Shown in pieces: positions 1 through 9,864 of a stretch of DNA of 64,000 nucleotides. Position 1 is the first letter of the stretch. Each line of letters starts with the position of its first letter. The stretch is from positions 25,612 through 89,611 of the forward strand of contig NZ_ATVB01000010.1 in NCBI RefSeq assembly GCF_000420505.1, in the 5' to 3' direction. The notes beneath the pieces were generated by a model. That model ran no database searches. It was not told the DNA's origin and saw nothing but the letters and a program-made list of their open reading frames with translations. Position numbers and translations under genes: made by a program. This DNA is from Alloscardovia omnicolens DSM 21503 (GTDB lineage: Bacteria > Actinomycetota > Actinomycetes > Actinomycetales > Bifidobacteriaceae).

Positions 1-55
1 GATTGATAAGAGTTTCCTCGTGTCTGGAAACGATATTGTGAAAGCTATTCAATAA
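1..55 (+). CDS. 3' end of an unidentified upstream gene
   Basis: An open frame enters from the left edge and ends at TAA 53-55, encoding a tail of about 17 residues that finishes NDIVKAIQ. The next gene starts at the very next base, so the two are probably translationally coupled and in one operon. By context it may belong to nucleoside or sugar uptake or metabolism, but the tail is too short to name. Confidence 0.45.
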   Translation, partial: IDKSFLVSGNDIVKAIQ

Positions 56-1048
56 ATGACTCAGCGTATTATTCTCGATTGCGACACTGGTATTGACGAT
101 ACCGTTGCCCTCATGTATCTTTTCGGCTCTTTGGGGGTAGAGATACTGGGCGTTGTGGGCACTTTCGGTAACGTGACTGAAGATCAGGCAACGCGCAATA
201 ACCGTGCTTTGCTTGATGCTGCAGGATTAGCTCGTGTGCCGGCTTATCATGGTGAGCCAGTGCCGTCCTTCGAGAAAACGCTGAGTGAGTACGAGGTTGA
301 TGAAGGCTGTGAGAGATTCCATGGGCGAAACGGTTGGGGAGGAGCTCAGTTAGAGCTTCCCGCACATGTTGAGCGAGGAGATATTCTCGAGGGCGGAGTG
401 GAATTCGAAGCGCGGATTGTGGAAGAATTGGGTTCGAAGGTTACTGTTATTGCTACCGGTCCTTTGACCAATATTGACGCCATGCTCACACACTACCCTC
501 ATCTTGCTGAGCGTTTGCATCTGGTGATTATGGGTGGAGCACTCACGCAGCCTGGTAATTGCTATAACCTTATTAGTGAAACCAATATGGTTAACGACCC
601 GGAAGCTGCCAATCGTGTTTTCCACAGTGGAGCAGATATTACCGTTGTGGGAATTGACGTGACGCATCGCACTTTAATGACTCGCGCTCATATGAACGGT
701 TTTGCACAGCAGGGTGGAACTGCTGGACGCTTCTTGGCGGATGCTTTAGCCTATTATATTAATGCAAATGAGCAGGCGGATCCTGTGTTTATGGCTGGAT
801 CTCCGCTGCATGATCCTTTAGCTGTGGCAGCTGCTTTAGACCCAACGCTGATTACATGTTTCCCGATTAACCTCATGGTTGATTTAGAAGGACCGCAGCG
901 TGGACGCACGGTAGGAGATCCTACGTTGATTAACTCTCCGGCTGAACATGTGCGCATGGCATTAGGCGTTGATGCTGAACGATTTGTGCCTGAATGGTAT
1001 GCGCGTGTTTTGTCTGCATGTGAGCGGATGAATGCGGTGATGGAGTAG
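56..1048 (+). CDS. Nucleoside hydrolase, inosine/uridine-preferring (IunH/RihA-like)
   Basis: 330-residue cytoplasmic enzyme expected to hydrolyse the N-glycosidic bond of ribonucleosides, releasing base and ribose for salvage. The N-terminus carries the calcium-binding signature of the family, DCDTGIDD, at about residues 8-15. A later stretch with ATGPLTN and MGGAL, and a C-terminal GSPLHDPLA segment (the family's conserved His-Asp), complete the fold. Length is typical (310-330). The ATG directly abuts the stop codon of the upstream frame, suggesting coupled translation. Which nucleosides it prefers cannot be read from the sequence. Confidence 0.9.
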   Translation: MTQRIILDCDTGIDDTVALMYLFGSLGVEILGVVGTFGNVTEDQATRNNRALLDAAGLARVPAYHGEPVPSFEKTLSEYEVDEGCERFHGRNGWGGAQLELPAHVERGDILEGGVEFEARIVEELGSKVTVIATGPLTNIDAMLTHYPHLAERLHLVIMGGALTQPGNCYNLISETNMVNDPEAANRVFHSGADITVVGIDVTHRTLMTRAHMNGFAQQGGTAGRFLADALAYYINANEQADPVFMAGSPLHDPLAVAAALDPTLITCFPINLMVDLEGPQRGRTVGDPTLINSPAEHVRMALGVDAERFVPEWYARVLSACERMNAVME

Positions 1049-1116
1049 GCTGGCTTTTTGTACGGTTATATGGGCTATCTATGAGGCTTTGATCCGCTAT
1101 TCTTTCCCTCTCCATC

Positions 1117-1207
1117 GCGTGAAGTCGATATGCGCAACCGATATGCCACTTTTGAAGCCATTTTTGTGCATCAAAAGTGGCATAGCAGGTGTATTAATCG
1201 GTTAAGC
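1117..1207 (+). repeat. Dispersed palindromic repeat, copy 1 (forward)
   Basis: About 91 bp with an inner stem (TATGCCACTTTTGA pairing with TCAAAAGTGGCATA) and an outer AACCGAT/ATCGGTT pair. Three near-identical copies lie at 46634-46724, 48380-48470 and 63845-63929. It sits between the nucleoside hydrolase and clpB. The flank after it (GCCGGCATGTG) resembles that of copy 3, so similarity extends about 20 bp further. Confidence 0.9.
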
Positions 1208-1329
1208 CGGCATGTGTGACATGTGCGGTATGTGCGCTACAACAGAAGACGCAACATTGCCCTTCTTCAGCCCTCAAACAACTACGAAACTGGCGAAAAC
1301 AGCCATCAATTCCAACCCCGCCCTCAAAA

Positions 1330-1350
1330 CTTGAGTCCTACTCACTCAAG
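1330..1350. promoter_or_regulatory. HAIR element (HspR operator) upstream of clpB
   Basis: CTTGAGT, seven bases, then ACTCAAG: an exact match to the actinobacterial HspR-associated inverted repeat. The dyad extends outward to AAAACTTGAGT / ACTCAAGTTTT. It lies about 98 bp before the clpB start. HspR is known to repress dnaK and clpB in actinobacteria. The hspR gene is not in this window. Confidence 0.93.
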
Positions 1351-1447
1351 TTTTGGGAATAAGTAGAAATACAAACTGTTATACATATCAGAAACAAGGA
1401 AACTTGCATAAACAGAAGCATGCAAGTAAGAATAAAAGAGGTCTGAT

Positions 1448-4069
1448 ATGGAACAGAAATTTACAACAATGGCGCAGGAAGCCATTTCATCAGCAGTTCA
1501 AAGCGCCTCTGCTGCAGGAAATCCTCAAGTAGAAACGCTTCACTTAGTTGATGCTCTCCTGAATCAAGAGCAAGGCGTGGTACGCGGTTTGCTGGAGGCT
1601 ACCGGTGCAGACGTGCAGTCAATTGGCGCGGCAATCCGTAATGCTCTCGTAGCTTTGCCGCAGGTCAGAGGAAATACTACTACCCAAGCATCAGCAGCAC
1701 GCTCAGTTGAAGTAGCCCTGGTAGACGCTCAAAAAATCATGTCAAAAATGGGCGATGAATATATCTCAACCGAGCATCTGCTCATTGCTGTGGCTCAGGG
1801 TCAATCTCAAGCAGCAGGCATTCTCAAGAAGTTTGGCGCAACGGCTCAAGCCCTCACGCAAGCAGTTCCAAGCGTGCGTGGAGGGGCGAAAGTAACCAGC
1901 CCAGACGCAGAAGGCTCGTACAAGGCGCTCGAAAAGTACTCAACAGATTTAACTGCGCGCGCTCGCGAGGGAAAGTTGGATCCTGTTATCGGTCGCGATA
2001 AGGAAATTCGCCGTGTTATCCAAATTCTGAGCCGCCGCACGAAAAACAATCCAGTACTCATCGGCGAGCCAGGTGTGGGTAAAACTGCTGTTGTTGAAGG
2101 TCTGGCTCAGCGCGTGGTAGCGGGAGATGTGCCAACAACGCTGCAAAATAAACGTGTAATTACGCTCGATATGTCATCAATGGTGGCTGGGTCAAAATAT
2201 CGTGGTGAGTTTGAAGAGCGTTTGAAGGCTGTGCTGGAGGAAATTCAGCGCGCAGAGGGCAATATTATTACCTTCATCGACGAAATCCATACCATCGTGG
2301 GTGCTGGAGCTACAGAAGGTTCAATGGATGCGGGCAATATGCTCAAGCCTATGCTGGCTCGCGGTGAGCTGCGCTTAATTGGTGCAACAACGCTGGATGA
2401 GTATCGTGAAAATATTGAGAAAGATCCAGCTCTTGAGCGTCGTTTCCAGCAAGTATTCGTGGGTGAGCCAAGCGTAGAAGATACGGTTGCGATTTTACGT
2501 GGTTTGAAGGAGCGCTACGAAGCACACCATAAAGTGACGATTGGTGATGACGCTTTAGTGGCTGCAGCAACACTGTCTAACCGTTATATTTCGGGTCGTC
2601 AGCTGCCAGATAAGGCTATTGATTTGGTCGATGAAGCAGCCGCTCATTTGCGTATGGAACTCGATTCTTCTCCAGAAGAGATTGATGAGCTGAGCCGTCG
2701 CGTTACGCGCTTAGAGATGGAAGAAATGCAGCTGAAAAAGTCCGAAGATATTGCATCTCAGGAGCGTTTGGAAAAGTTGCAATCGGAGCTTGCAGATACG
2801 CGCGAACAGTTGGCAGGTTTGAATGCTCGCTGGGAGTCTGAAAAGAGTGGACATAACAAGGTGGGCGATTTGCGTGCTCAGCTCGATGCTTTGCGCGTGG
2901 AAGCGGATAAAGCAACTCGTGAGGGTGATTTAGAGAAGGCATCGCGCATTTTGTATGGCGATATTCCGTCTATTCAAAAGGAGTTGGCTGCGGCTGAAAG
3001 GAACGCGGATGATAGCAAAGCTGAACAGAGCGAAACTGAGCCAATGGTTCCAGATCATGTAGATGCTGATTCTATTGCTCAAATTGTGTCGGATTGGACG
3101 GGCATTCCTGTTGGTCGCTTGATGCAGGGAGAAAACGAAAAGCTCCTGCATATGGAAGATGAGCTGGGCAAGCGCGTTATTGGTCAGAAAGAAGCTGTGC
3201 GTGCCGTTTCGGATGCTGTGCGCCGTTCTCGTGCAGGTATTTCTGATCCAAACCGCCCAACGGCTAGCTTTATGTTCCTGGGGCCAACAGGTGTGGGTAA
3301 AACGGAGCTGGCTAAAGCTTTGGCAGATTTCCTCTTTGATGATGAACGAGCGGTTGTGCGCATTGATATGAGCGAGTATATGGAGAAGTCCTCCGTTTCG
3401 CGCTTAATTGGTGCGGCTCCTGGCTATATCGGCTACGAAGAAGGCGGGCAGTTGACCGAAGCTGTGCGTCGTCGTCCGTACTCTGTTGTGCTCTTTGATG
3501 AGGTGGAGAAAGCGCATCCAGAAGTTTTTGACATTTTATTGCAGGTTCTTGATGACGGTCGTTTAACTGATGGTCAGGGTCGAACAGTGGACTTTAAGAA
3601 CACGATTTTGATTATGACCTCGAACTTGGGTTCGCAGTTCCTTGTCTCGTCGGAGCTTGAAGGTGAGGCGCGCAAGCAGGCGGTAATGAACGCTGTTCAT
3701 GCGCACTTTAAGCCAGAATTCATTAACCGTTTGGATGATTTGATTGTTTTCGATCCTCTAACTCGCGATGAGCTTGCTCATATTGTTGATATTCAGGTGA
3801 AGGCTGTGGCTGACCGTTTAACAGAGCGTCGCATCACTTTGAACGTAACGAAGTCTGCTCGCGAATGGCTTGCCGATAGGGGCTATGATCCAGCTTTCGG
3901 TGCGCGTCCTTTGCGTCGCTTGGTGCAAAGTGAAGTAGGAGATCAGTTGGCGCGCATGCTTTTGTCGGGAGCTGTGCACGACGGCGATACCGTGCTGGTC
4001 GATCAGACCGGTGGCGAGCATTTGGAGCTGAGCAGTTGGGCTACTGAAGACGTGCAACTGAACGATTAA
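1448..4069 (+). CDS. clpB: ATP-dependent disaggregase ClpB
   Basis: 873-residue Hsp100 chaperone that, with DnaK/DnaJ/GrpE, rescues aggregated proteins after heat stress. Visible in order: N-terminal Clp repeat domain (about 1-150), AAA1 with Walker A GEPGVGKT at 206-213 and an FIDEIHT Walker B, a coiled-coil middle domain (about 405-530, rich in Glu/Lys/Arg), AAA2 with Walker A GPTGVGKT at 612-619 and [10 protein letters not shown], and a C-terminal D2-small domain. The middle domain separates it from ClpC/ClpA. SD gaggt lies just before ATG. A perfect HAIR operator upstream indicates HspR heat-shock control, and a hairpin terminator follows. Confidence 0.97.
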   Translation: MEQKFTTMAQEAISSAVQSASAAGNPQVETLHLVDALLNQEQGVVRGLLEATGADVQSIGAAIRNALVALPQVRGNTTTQASAARSVEVALVDAQKIMSKMGDEYISTEHLLIAVAQGQSQAAGILKKFGATAQALTQAVPSVRGGAKVTSPDAEGSYKALEKYSTDLTARAREGKLDPVIGRDKEIRRVIQILSRRTKNNPVLIGEPGVGKTAVVEGLAQRVVAGDVPTTLQNKRVITLDMSSMVAGSKYRGEFEERLKAVLEEIQRAEGNIITFIDEIHTIVGAGATEGSMDAGNMLKPMLARGELRLIGATTLDEYRENIEKDPALERRFQQVFVGEPSVEDTVAILRGLKERYEAHHKVTIGDDALVAAATLSNRYISGRQLPDKAIDLVDEAAAHLRMELDSSPEEIDELSRRVTRLEMEEMQLKKSEDIASQERLEKLQSELADTREQLAGLNARWESEKSGHNKVGDLRAQLDALRVEADKATREGDLEKASRILYGDIPSIQKELAAAERNADDSKAEQSETEPMVPDHVDADSIAQIVSDWTGIPVGRLMQGENEKLLHMEDELGKRVIGQKEAVRAVSDAVRRSRAGISDPNRPTASFMFLGPTGVGKTELAKALADFLFDDERAVVRIDMSEYMEKSSVSRLIGAAPGYIGYEEGGQLTEAVRRRPYSVVLFDEVEKAHPEVFDILLQVLDDGRLTDGQGRTVDFKNTILIMTSNLGSQFLVSSELEGEARKQAVMNAVHAHFKPEFINRLDDLIVFDPLTRDELAHIVDIQVKAVADRLTERRITLNVTKSAREWLADRGYDPAFGARPLRRLVQSEVGDQLARMLLSGAVHDGDTVLVDQTGGEHLELSSWATEDVQLND

Positions 4070-4115
4070 ACGCAAAACAGTAACAGCTTAAATAACAAGC
4101 TTAAATAACAAGCTT

Positions 4116-4148
4116 AGCCCTCTGCAGCTGTCTGTAGAGGGCTTTCTT
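4116..4148 (+). terminator. Rho-independent terminator after clpB
   Basis: AGCCCTCTGCAG and CTGTAGAGGGCT form a 12-bp stem (one G-U) with a short loop, followed by TTTCTT. It lies about 45 bp after the clpB stop and just before the Nudix gene. Confidence 0.8.
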
Positions 4149-4170
4149 GTGCTCGCTGTACAGTTACATT

Positions 4171-4758
4171 ATGAAGAACATCAGTATTGAAAGCAATGAT
4201 TTAGTTGATCCGAGCCGTTTTATTCGTGGTTATAAGGTGATGGTTCAGCTCGATAACGGTGAAACGAACCGCTATGACGTGGTTACGCGCCATCCGGCTG
4301 AAAATTTAGAAGATCTTAACCGTGACGAAGGCGATGCGGTCTCTATTATTGCTCGCTCTGCTGATGGTGAGCGTATGCTCATTATTAAAGAGTATCGTCC
4401 ACCAGTTAACGGCTATGTGTGGGCTTTCCCTGCTGGGCTTATTGATGCTGACGATTCGAGCTTTGAACAGGCCGCCGCGCGTGAGCTTAAAGAAGAAACT
4501 GGTTACGATGTTGTGCGTGTTGACGATGTATTGCGTGCCACATATACCTCACCAGGGATGACGAACGAAACTGTTGCGTTTGTGTATATGACGGTAGATG
4601 ACGCGCAGACAGATGTACATCAGCACTTAGAAGATAGTGAGGATATTACTGTGCGTTGGGTAGACCGTGCTCAGGCTCGTGCAGTGCTTGAAGGCGCTGA
4701 TTCCATAGATCAGCGCATGTCATTGGTCTTGCATGAGTTTATTCGGGAGAAGAAATGA
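4171..4758 (+). CDS. Nudix hydrolase (ADP-ribose pyrophosphatase-like)
   Basis: 195 residues if started at ATG 4171; an in-frame TTG at 4147 adds eight residues but falls in the clpB terminator, so ATG is preferred. The Nudix box is clear: an AGLID segment, then AARELKEETGY with the metal-binding Glu residues, in the middle of the protein, preceded by the IKEYRPPV stretch common to ADP-sugar pyrophosphatases. It probably hydrolyses ADP-ribose or another nucleoside diphosphate derivative. The stop overlaps the next ATG (ATGA), so it is coupled to the acetyltransferase. Confidence 0.88.
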   Translation: MKNISIESNDLVDPSRFIRGYKVMVQLDNGETNRYDVVTRHPAENLEDLNRDEGDAVSIIARSADGERMLIIKEYRPPVNGYVWAFPAGLIDADDSSFEQAAARELKEETGYDVVRVDDVLRATYTSPGMTNETVAFVYMTVDDAQTDVHQHLEDSEDITVRWVDRAQARAVLEGADSIDQRMSLVLHEFIREKK

Positions 4759-5252
4759 TATTACGTTCGCCAGTTGAGCCGGATCGCGCAGCTATCGAGG
4801 ATATGGTTAGCGATTTTGAAAGCCATAACTCTGCTTATGATGGAGCTTTCTGGGAGAAAGGTTCTTTTGATTTTGATGTTTGGTTAGATGAGTGTCGTCG
4901 AGCACAAACTGAGCCAGTAAAAGAAGGATTCGTTTGCGCTCAACAGTTTGTTTCTTTTGATGAGACTGGTACAGCACTTGGATTTCTTAACCTGCGTTTA
5001 GAACTCAATGATTATCTGCGTGAACAAGGTGGGCATATTGGATATTCCATTCGCCCTACCCAACGCGGACGGGGCTATGCGAAAGAGCAGTTGCGTTTAG
5101 GTTTGCAGAAGGCTTATGAAGCTGATATTAATCCTGTTCTTATCACCTGCCATAATACGAATCCTGCTAGCCGTGCAACTATTCTCTCGCAAGGTGGCGT
5201 TCTCGAAGATGTGCGCAGGGGAGTGGAGCGGTACTGGTTAAGCTTGGAATAA
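4755..5252 (+). CDS. GNAT-family N-acetyltransferase
   Basis: 165 residues. The acetyl-CoA binding motif A is seen as HIGYSIRPTQRGRGYAKEQL (about residues 95-114), followed by the usual CHNTNPASRATI and GGVLEDV segments of motif B. Small cytoplasmic acetyltransferase; the substrate (amino group of a protein or small molecule) cannot be inferred. Its ATG overlaps the stop of the Nudix gene by four bases, so the two form a coupled pair. Confidence 0.87.
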   Translation: MILRSPVEPDRAAIEDMVSDFESHNSAYDGAFWEKGSFDFDVWLDECRRAQTEPVKEGFVCAQQFVSFDETGTALGFLNLRLELNDYLREQGGHIGYSIRPTQRGRGYAKEQLRLGLQKAYEADINPVLITCHNTNPASRATILSQGGVLEDVRRGVERYWLSLE

Positions 5253-5300
5253 ATTTGGAAGCATCTAAGATGATGGTGAAATGAGCGATTAAATTATAAG

Positions 5301-5340
5301 TGTGGGCAGCTCTGTTAAAACATGAACTGCCCACATGTGA
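5301..5340. terminator. Hairpin between convergent GNAT and GH1 genes
   Basis: TGTGGGCAG (5301-5309) pairs with CTGCCCACA (5327-5335), loop 17 nt. It lies in the short gap between converging genes, so it probably acts as a bidirectional terminator, but no good T-tract follows on the plus strand. Confidence 0.55.
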
Positions 5341-5346
5341 TTATTC

Positions 5347-6534
5347 TTAACGTGTCGGATGTTGAACTATACTGGTTTGTCCAATCTCACCTAGCCAGCC
5401 TAGTGAAGGGCGTGGCTGGCGTTCGAAAGTTTCTTTATCCCAGCCAATCAATCCGAATGTTGGTTTGTATGATCCCCACTCATAATTATCAAGTAATGAC
5501 CAATGCAAATAACCATGTACTGTAATACCATCGTTCATAGCACTGTGTAATCCAGCAAGAGCATCGTAGGTATAGTCGATACGACGACTATCGTCAGACG
5601 TGGCAATTCCATTTTCTGTTACAAAAATCGGTGTATGTCGTCCTACTTCCCAAGTGTGATGTACCGCTATGCCAAGTGCAGGTGGGAAATATTCCCATCC
5701 TGTTAAAGTTCGCTCGGCATCAGTAGGAATCGGGACGGGGCCATTTTTACCGATAAATGTTCGCAGATATGCTTGAACTCCGATGAAGTCATCGCCTGCT
5801 GCAGCTTCAGTAAAATAATCCTCACGCGGATATTGGTATGCCTCCATTTCAGCTTCACATCCTGGTATCGCATGAAATGCTTGGCATGCAATTGTCCAAC
5901 CTGCTTTGACTCCTTCTATAGAAGAAAGAACATCGCGTGCTCGTTTATGTGCTTCAACAAGATGCTGAGAGATAATTGAATCTGGTGATGGTAAGGAAGA
6001 AGCCGCAAAATCAGACCCTTCTGTACCTCCCTGAGTGAGCGCAACCATATTTGGCTCATTGATAGTGCATACCCACGTCACATCATGAAGAATCGGCTTG
6101 ACGTATTCAATATAGCGAGAAAAAATATCTGCGGCATCATCACGCAACCAGCCACCTTGGGAAGCAAACCAGAGAGGTAAAGTCATGTGATGTAGCGTTA
6201 CCATAGGTTCGATGTTGTACTTATGGCATGTATCAATAACTGCACGATAATGTAAAAGTTGTGCCCGAGAATACACACCTTCTATAGGTTCGATTCGCGC
6301 CCATTCAATGCTGAAGCGATACATAGTTAGACCAGACTGTGCCAGTAAGCGTATATCTTCTTCATATCGATTGTAACTATCACAGGCATCACCTGAAGGT
6401 TCCTTCAAATCAGTCTGTGGTGCGTATTCGCGAGCCCACCAGTCGCTATTTGTATTGTTGCCTTCAATTTGGTGTGCAGCGGTGGATGCTCCCCAAATGA
6501 AATCTTGTGGGAATTTATATGACTGGGCAGTCAT
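5347..6534 (-). CDS. Glycoside hydrolase family 1 (beta-glucosidase/beta-galactosidase type)
   Basis: 395-residue retaining glycosidase. The N-terminus FIWGASTAAHQIEG is the GH1 signature, the acid/base Glu160 lies in TINEPN, and the nucleophile Glu307 lies in VTENG. No signal peptide, so it acts in the cytoplasm on imported beta-glycosides (disaccharides or aryl glucosides). It is shorter than most GH1 enzymes (440-480), apparently by loop deletions. It is the last gene of the LacI-linked ABC operon (21-bp gap after the permease), which fits hydrolysis of the sugar that the transporter brings in. Confidence 0.93.
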   Translation of the reverse strand: MTAQSYKFPQDFIWGASTAAHQIEGNNTNSDWWAREYAPQTDLKEPSGDACDSYNRYEEDIRLLAQSGLTMYRFSIEWARIEPIEGVYSRAQLLHYRAVIDTCHKYNIEPMVTLHHMTLPLWFASQGGWLRDDAADIFSRYIEYVKPILHDVTWVCTINEPNMVALTQGGTEGSDFAASSLPSPDSIISQHLVEAHKRARDVLSSIEGVKAGWTIACQAFHAIPGCEAEMEAYQYPREDYFTEAAAGDDFIGVQAYLRTFIGKNGPVPIPTDAERTLTGWEYFPPALGIAVHHTWEVGRHTPIFVTENGIATSDDSRRIDYTYDALAGLHSAMNDGITVHGYLHWSLLDNYEWGSYKPTFGLIGWDKETFERQPRPSLGWLGEIGQTSIVQHPTR

Positions 6535-6555
6535 AGCTTTTCCTTTCTTAAAGTC

Positions 6556-7398
6556 TTACTTAATACCTGTCATTGCTACGCCTTCAATGAAGTAACGTTG
6601 TAGGAATATGAACAGTAAAAGAATCGGTGTAATAATAAGTACTGCTCCAGCAAGTAGAACGCTGTAATTGGTTGCATTTTGACCAGTAGAGTAGAGGGAG
6701 AGCGCTACCGGCAATGTGTACATTGAGTCGGATTGAGCAGCTACTAATGGCCAGAGGAAATTATTCCAACTAGATAGGAAAGTCAAAATAGATAGCGTTG
6801 CAATAGCGGGGCCACATTGTGGCAGTACTATCTGGAAGAAAATCCTTAGCTCCCCGGCTCCATCGATTCGAGCTGCTTCAATAACGGCATCAGGAATCCC
6901 GGTCATAAATTGTCGCATGAGGAATACTCCCACAGGTTGTGTGAGGAAAGGTAAGATTAATGCGGCATATGTGTTAGAAAGTCCCAGATTTGCAATAATC
7001 ACAAAGAGCGGCACAAATGTTGCAACGCTTGGCACCATAAGCGTTACCATAACTGCGCCAAACACAATATTTTTGCCACGAAATTGCATTTTAGCTAAGG
7101 CATATCCAACCATTGAGCAGAAAATGATATTTCCCAAAACAGTAATGACAGCAACAATAATGCTATTAGTGAAATATGTACTGAAATTTAGCTGTTCAAA
7201 CCATTTCGTAAAATTCGCAAGGGTTGCGTGATCTGGCAGTAAACGTGGTGGCTTAGCTAATATTTCACGTTGTGTTTTGAGTGAGCCTAAAGCCATCCAC
7301 AGAAATGGGAAGACCCATATGAGACTGATAACCGACAGGATAATATAAATTGGAATCCTGCGTGTTGCTGTACGAATATGCTTACTAGTTGATTGCAT
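6556..7398 (-). CDS. Sugar ABC transporter permease (MalG-type)
   Basis: 280-residue inner-membrane subunit with about six transmembrane helices. The cytoplasmic EAA loop is seen as EAARIDGAGELRIFFQIVLP, which docks the ATPase. It pairs with the MalF-type permease encoded just upstream (11-bp gap). No ATPase is encoded in the operon; family knowledge suggests a shared MsmK-type ATPase from elsewhere. Substrate probably a beta-glucoside, judged from the neighbouring GH1 gene. Confidence 0.93.
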   Translation of the reverse strand: MQSTSKHIRTATRRIPIYIILSVISLIWVFPFLWMALGSLKTQREILAKPPRLLPDHATLANFTKWFEQLNFSTYFTNSIIVAVITVLGNIIFCSMVGYALAKMQFRGKNIVFGAVMVTLMVPSVATFVPLFVIIANLGLSNTYAALILPFLTQPVGVFLMRQFMTGIPDAVIEAARIDGAGELRIFFQIVLPQCGPAIATLSILTFLSSWNNFLWPLVAAQSDSMYTLPVALSLYSTGQNATNYSVLLAGAVLIITPILLLFIFLQRYFIEGVAMTGIK

Positions 7399-7409
7399 TG
7401 TACGTACCT

Positions 7410-8327
7410 CTAATCTTCTGATTGCAGTAGGCGGAACTGCAATATGCTGACAAGTGCAATAATGATGAACAATACCCAGCTAGCTGCTGAAGCAATACCA
7501 TAGCGGCCGAAACCAAATTGCTGGTAAACATAATATGCAGCTGAAAGTGTTGAATCGAGAGGTCCTCCTTGTGTCATGACAAAGGATTCCTCAAAGAATT
7601 GCAGATATGCAACAGAAATCAACACCGCCCCGAGCAGAATTGTAGGTTTCATTAATGGCAGGGTGATGTGCGTAAATATACGCCATTTTCCCGCTCCATC
7701 AACTGCTGCTGCTTCTTTTAATTCCGTTGGGATTGTTTGCAAGCCAGCGAGGAAAATAATCATGAGTGTTCCCATGTTGCGCCAGATAGTCATGACCATG
7801 AGAGCTGGTAAAGCGAAATGTGTATCGTGCAACCAATCAGGACCATGAATTCCTATGAGAGCTAGTATGGAGTTTAGCAATCCGTCTTCTTGTAAAATGT
7901 AGCGCCATACAACGGATACAGCAACAACACTTGCAACGACTGGAGCGTAGAGCATTGCTCTAAATATAGAATTGAGATGACGAGATCCTTTATTAAGGGC
8001 AGTTGCGCACGCCATCGCGATACAGATAGTTAGGGGCAAGCCGATAACAACGAAGATAGCTGTTGTAAGTAGAGCTTTGTGGAACCGTGGGTCTGTGAGT
8101 AGCGCAATGTAATTTTCCAGTCCTTTAAAATCTACGTTTAAAGGTGTGCGTAAATCACGTGATGTCATATCGGTAAGAGACATTCCAATCGACGTAATTA
8201 GAGGAATGAACATAAATACGCTGAAGATTACAATGAACGGAGCGATAAAGCCCCAAGCCACTGCATTTTGTCTACGATGTAGAGTGTTTGGTGGCGTTCC
8301 CCTATTATTATCGGCTTGCTGCTTCAT
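7410..8327 (-). CDS. Sugar ABC transporter permease (MalF-type)
   Basis: 305 residues, with a cytoplasmic N-terminus then about six membrane helices. The EAA motif reads KEAAAVDGAGKWRIFTHITL. It is the partner of the MalG-type permease downstream. Its ATG shares one base with the stop of the binding-protein gene (TAATG), so it is translationally coupled. Carbohydrate uptake (CUT1) family. Confidence 0.93.
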   Translation of the reverse strand: MKQQADNNRGTPPNTLHRRQNAVAWGFIAPFIVIFSVFMFIPLITSIGMSLTDMTSRDLRTPLNVDFKGLENYIALLTDPRFHKALLTTAIFVVIGLPLTICIAMACATALNKGSRHLNSIFRAMLYAPVVASVVAVSVVWRYILQEDGLLNSILALIGIHGPDWLHDTHFALPALMVMTIWRNMGTLMIIFLAGLQTIPTELKEAAAVDGAGKWRIFTHITLPLMKPTILLGAVLISVAYLQFFEESFVMTQGGPLDSTLSAAYYVYQQFGFGRYGIASAASWVLFIIIALVSILQFRLLQSED

Positions 8328-9595
8328 TATTTACCTGTCCCGATCTTGTCTGCTTCTGCTTGGAGTTGTTTAAGGCCTTCATCAATCGAGAGGGAACCTT
8401 TATAGATTTGCTCCATAATTCGGTCTCCTGCTGCTGACACTTGTGGCCATCCTGGAACAGCCGGTGGAGCCATGGTGCTCTTTAGCTGTTCTCCATATGC
8501 TTTCAACTTGTCATCATTTGCGAGCGTGCTGTCTTCCCAGGCTTTCTGAGAAGATGGCAGGACTGTAGCAACTTTGTACCATTCGACTTGAGTGGTTGGA
8601 TTGGTCATCCATTGGATAAATTTCCATGCAGATTGCTTGTTCTTTGACTCTTTCATAACAACCAAGTCAGCTCCTCCTACGAAGGAAGTGGAACTTTCAC
8701 CGCGTGGGATTACAGCTGTGGCATATGACGATGAATCGCCCCCTTGGTCTGCAATTTGGCTGATAGTGGTTGGTCCGCCTGTCATGATTGGTGATTCTCC
8801 TTGAACGAATTGTGTAATACTTACGCCAGGAGTTGTGTCGAGATTAGTGTTGGTTATGCCCTCTTTAAAGAAGCTGTCGAGATATGTAGTAGCTTTCTTC
8901 ATCTCAGGAGTGTTTAATGTCCATTTCTCTGAACTATCCATTAGCTGAACGCCGCTGGAGAAGAATGCCCAGAGTGTGCCCTGCCATGAATCCGCGCCAC
9001 TTGGAGAGATTAATATGCCGTTTTTGACGCCATCAACTTTCTTCACATCAGATGCCATTTGTTTGAGTTCATCCAGCGTTTTTGGTGCGTGGTTCCAACC
9101 GGCTTTCGCGGCAATGTCAGTGCGATAGTAGAGTACATGACTATCTACATACCATGGAACACCTAATTGAGTCTCATCTACTTGACCTGCTTTAAGAGGT
9201 CCTTCCGTAAAATCTGATAAATCGAAGTTTTCTGGTACTGCATCGAATGCTGTTGAGAAATCAGCCATCCATGTAGTTCCCATTTGAATAACATCAGGCA
9301 CTGTACCTGCAGCTATTGCGGTTTGAATCTTATCGTGTGCTGATGCCCATGGAATAGCTGTTACCTTTACCTTGGCATCAGGGTTATCCTTTTCAAATCC
9401 TTTGACGAAATCGCCAAGAAGATCACCCTCGTTACCCATTGCCCAAACTGTTAACTCGCCTGAAGCTGGTTTTGAATCTATTTGTGTTTCGGCTGCGCTG
9501 TTTGTATTACTGTTTTGTGAACGTCCGCAAGCGCCCATTCCGCAAATCAGTGCTACGCATGCAGCTAAAGTAATACTTTTCTTCCATTTGAACAT
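8327..9595 (-). CDS. Sugar ABC transporter substrate-binding lipoprotein
   Basis: 422 residues. Signal peptide with a lipobox ending GMGAC (Cys at about residue 23), followed by a Ser/Asn-rich linker and an extracellular solute-binding family 1 domain (GELTVWAMGNEGD at its start, TNPTTQVEWYKVATVLPSS near the C-terminal lobe). Captures the sugar outside the membrane and delivers it to the two permeases. A strong SD gaggagg precedes the ATG. It is the first gene of the operon, behind two LacI-type operators. Confidence 0.93.
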   Translation of the reverse strand: MFKWKKSITLAACVALICGMGACGRSQNSNTNSAAETQIDSKPASGELTVWAMGNEGDLLGDFVKGFEKDNPDAKVKVTAIPWASAHDKIQTAIAAGTVPDVIQMGTTWMADFSTAFDAVPENFDLSDFTEGPLKAGQVDETQLGVPWYVDSHVLYYRTDIAAKAGWNHAPKTLDELKQMASDVKKVDGVKNGILISPSGADSWQGTLWAFFSSGVQLMDSSEKWTLNTPEMKKATTYLDSFFKEGITNTNLDTTPGVSITQFVQGESPIMTGGPTTISQIADQGGDSSSYATAVIPRGESSTSFVGGADLVVMKESKNKQSAWKFIQWMTNPTTQVEWYKVATVLPSSQKAWEDSTLANDDKLKAYGEQLKSTMAPPAVPGWPQVSAAGDRIMEQIYKGSLSIDEGLKQLQAEADKIGTGK

Positions 9596-9618
9596 GGTCG
9601 TTCCTCCTCGAACTCTTG

Positions 9619-9662
9619 TAATCTAAGCGGTTAGATTACATTAATATTTAAGCGCTTAGATT
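9619..9662. promoter_or_regulatory. Pair of LacI-type operators before the GH1/ABC operon
   Basis: Two dyads sit in tandem: 9619-9638 (taatctaagcggttagatta) and 9647-9662, centred on AAGCGCTT. Their centres are about 26 bp apart, between the LacI-family gene and the binding protein start. Both fit the central-CG palindrome typical of LacI-family sites and are the likely target of the adjacent regulator. Confidence 0.75.
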
Positions 9663-9864
9663 TTATTTTGTCAAGTAGAGAATAGATGAATGTCGAGGCA
9701 TGTCATATGATAGAAAAATTTGATTTGAGGTGTGATTTATTGTAATTACCTGTATGACAGGCAGATAATAGGTAGCGATTTTTGTAGTGGAGCTTAATTG
9801 TATGCTGATTTAGAAAGCATAAAAAAGAAGTAGTAAATCTCCTGTTGCGTCGGGAATGAATGTT

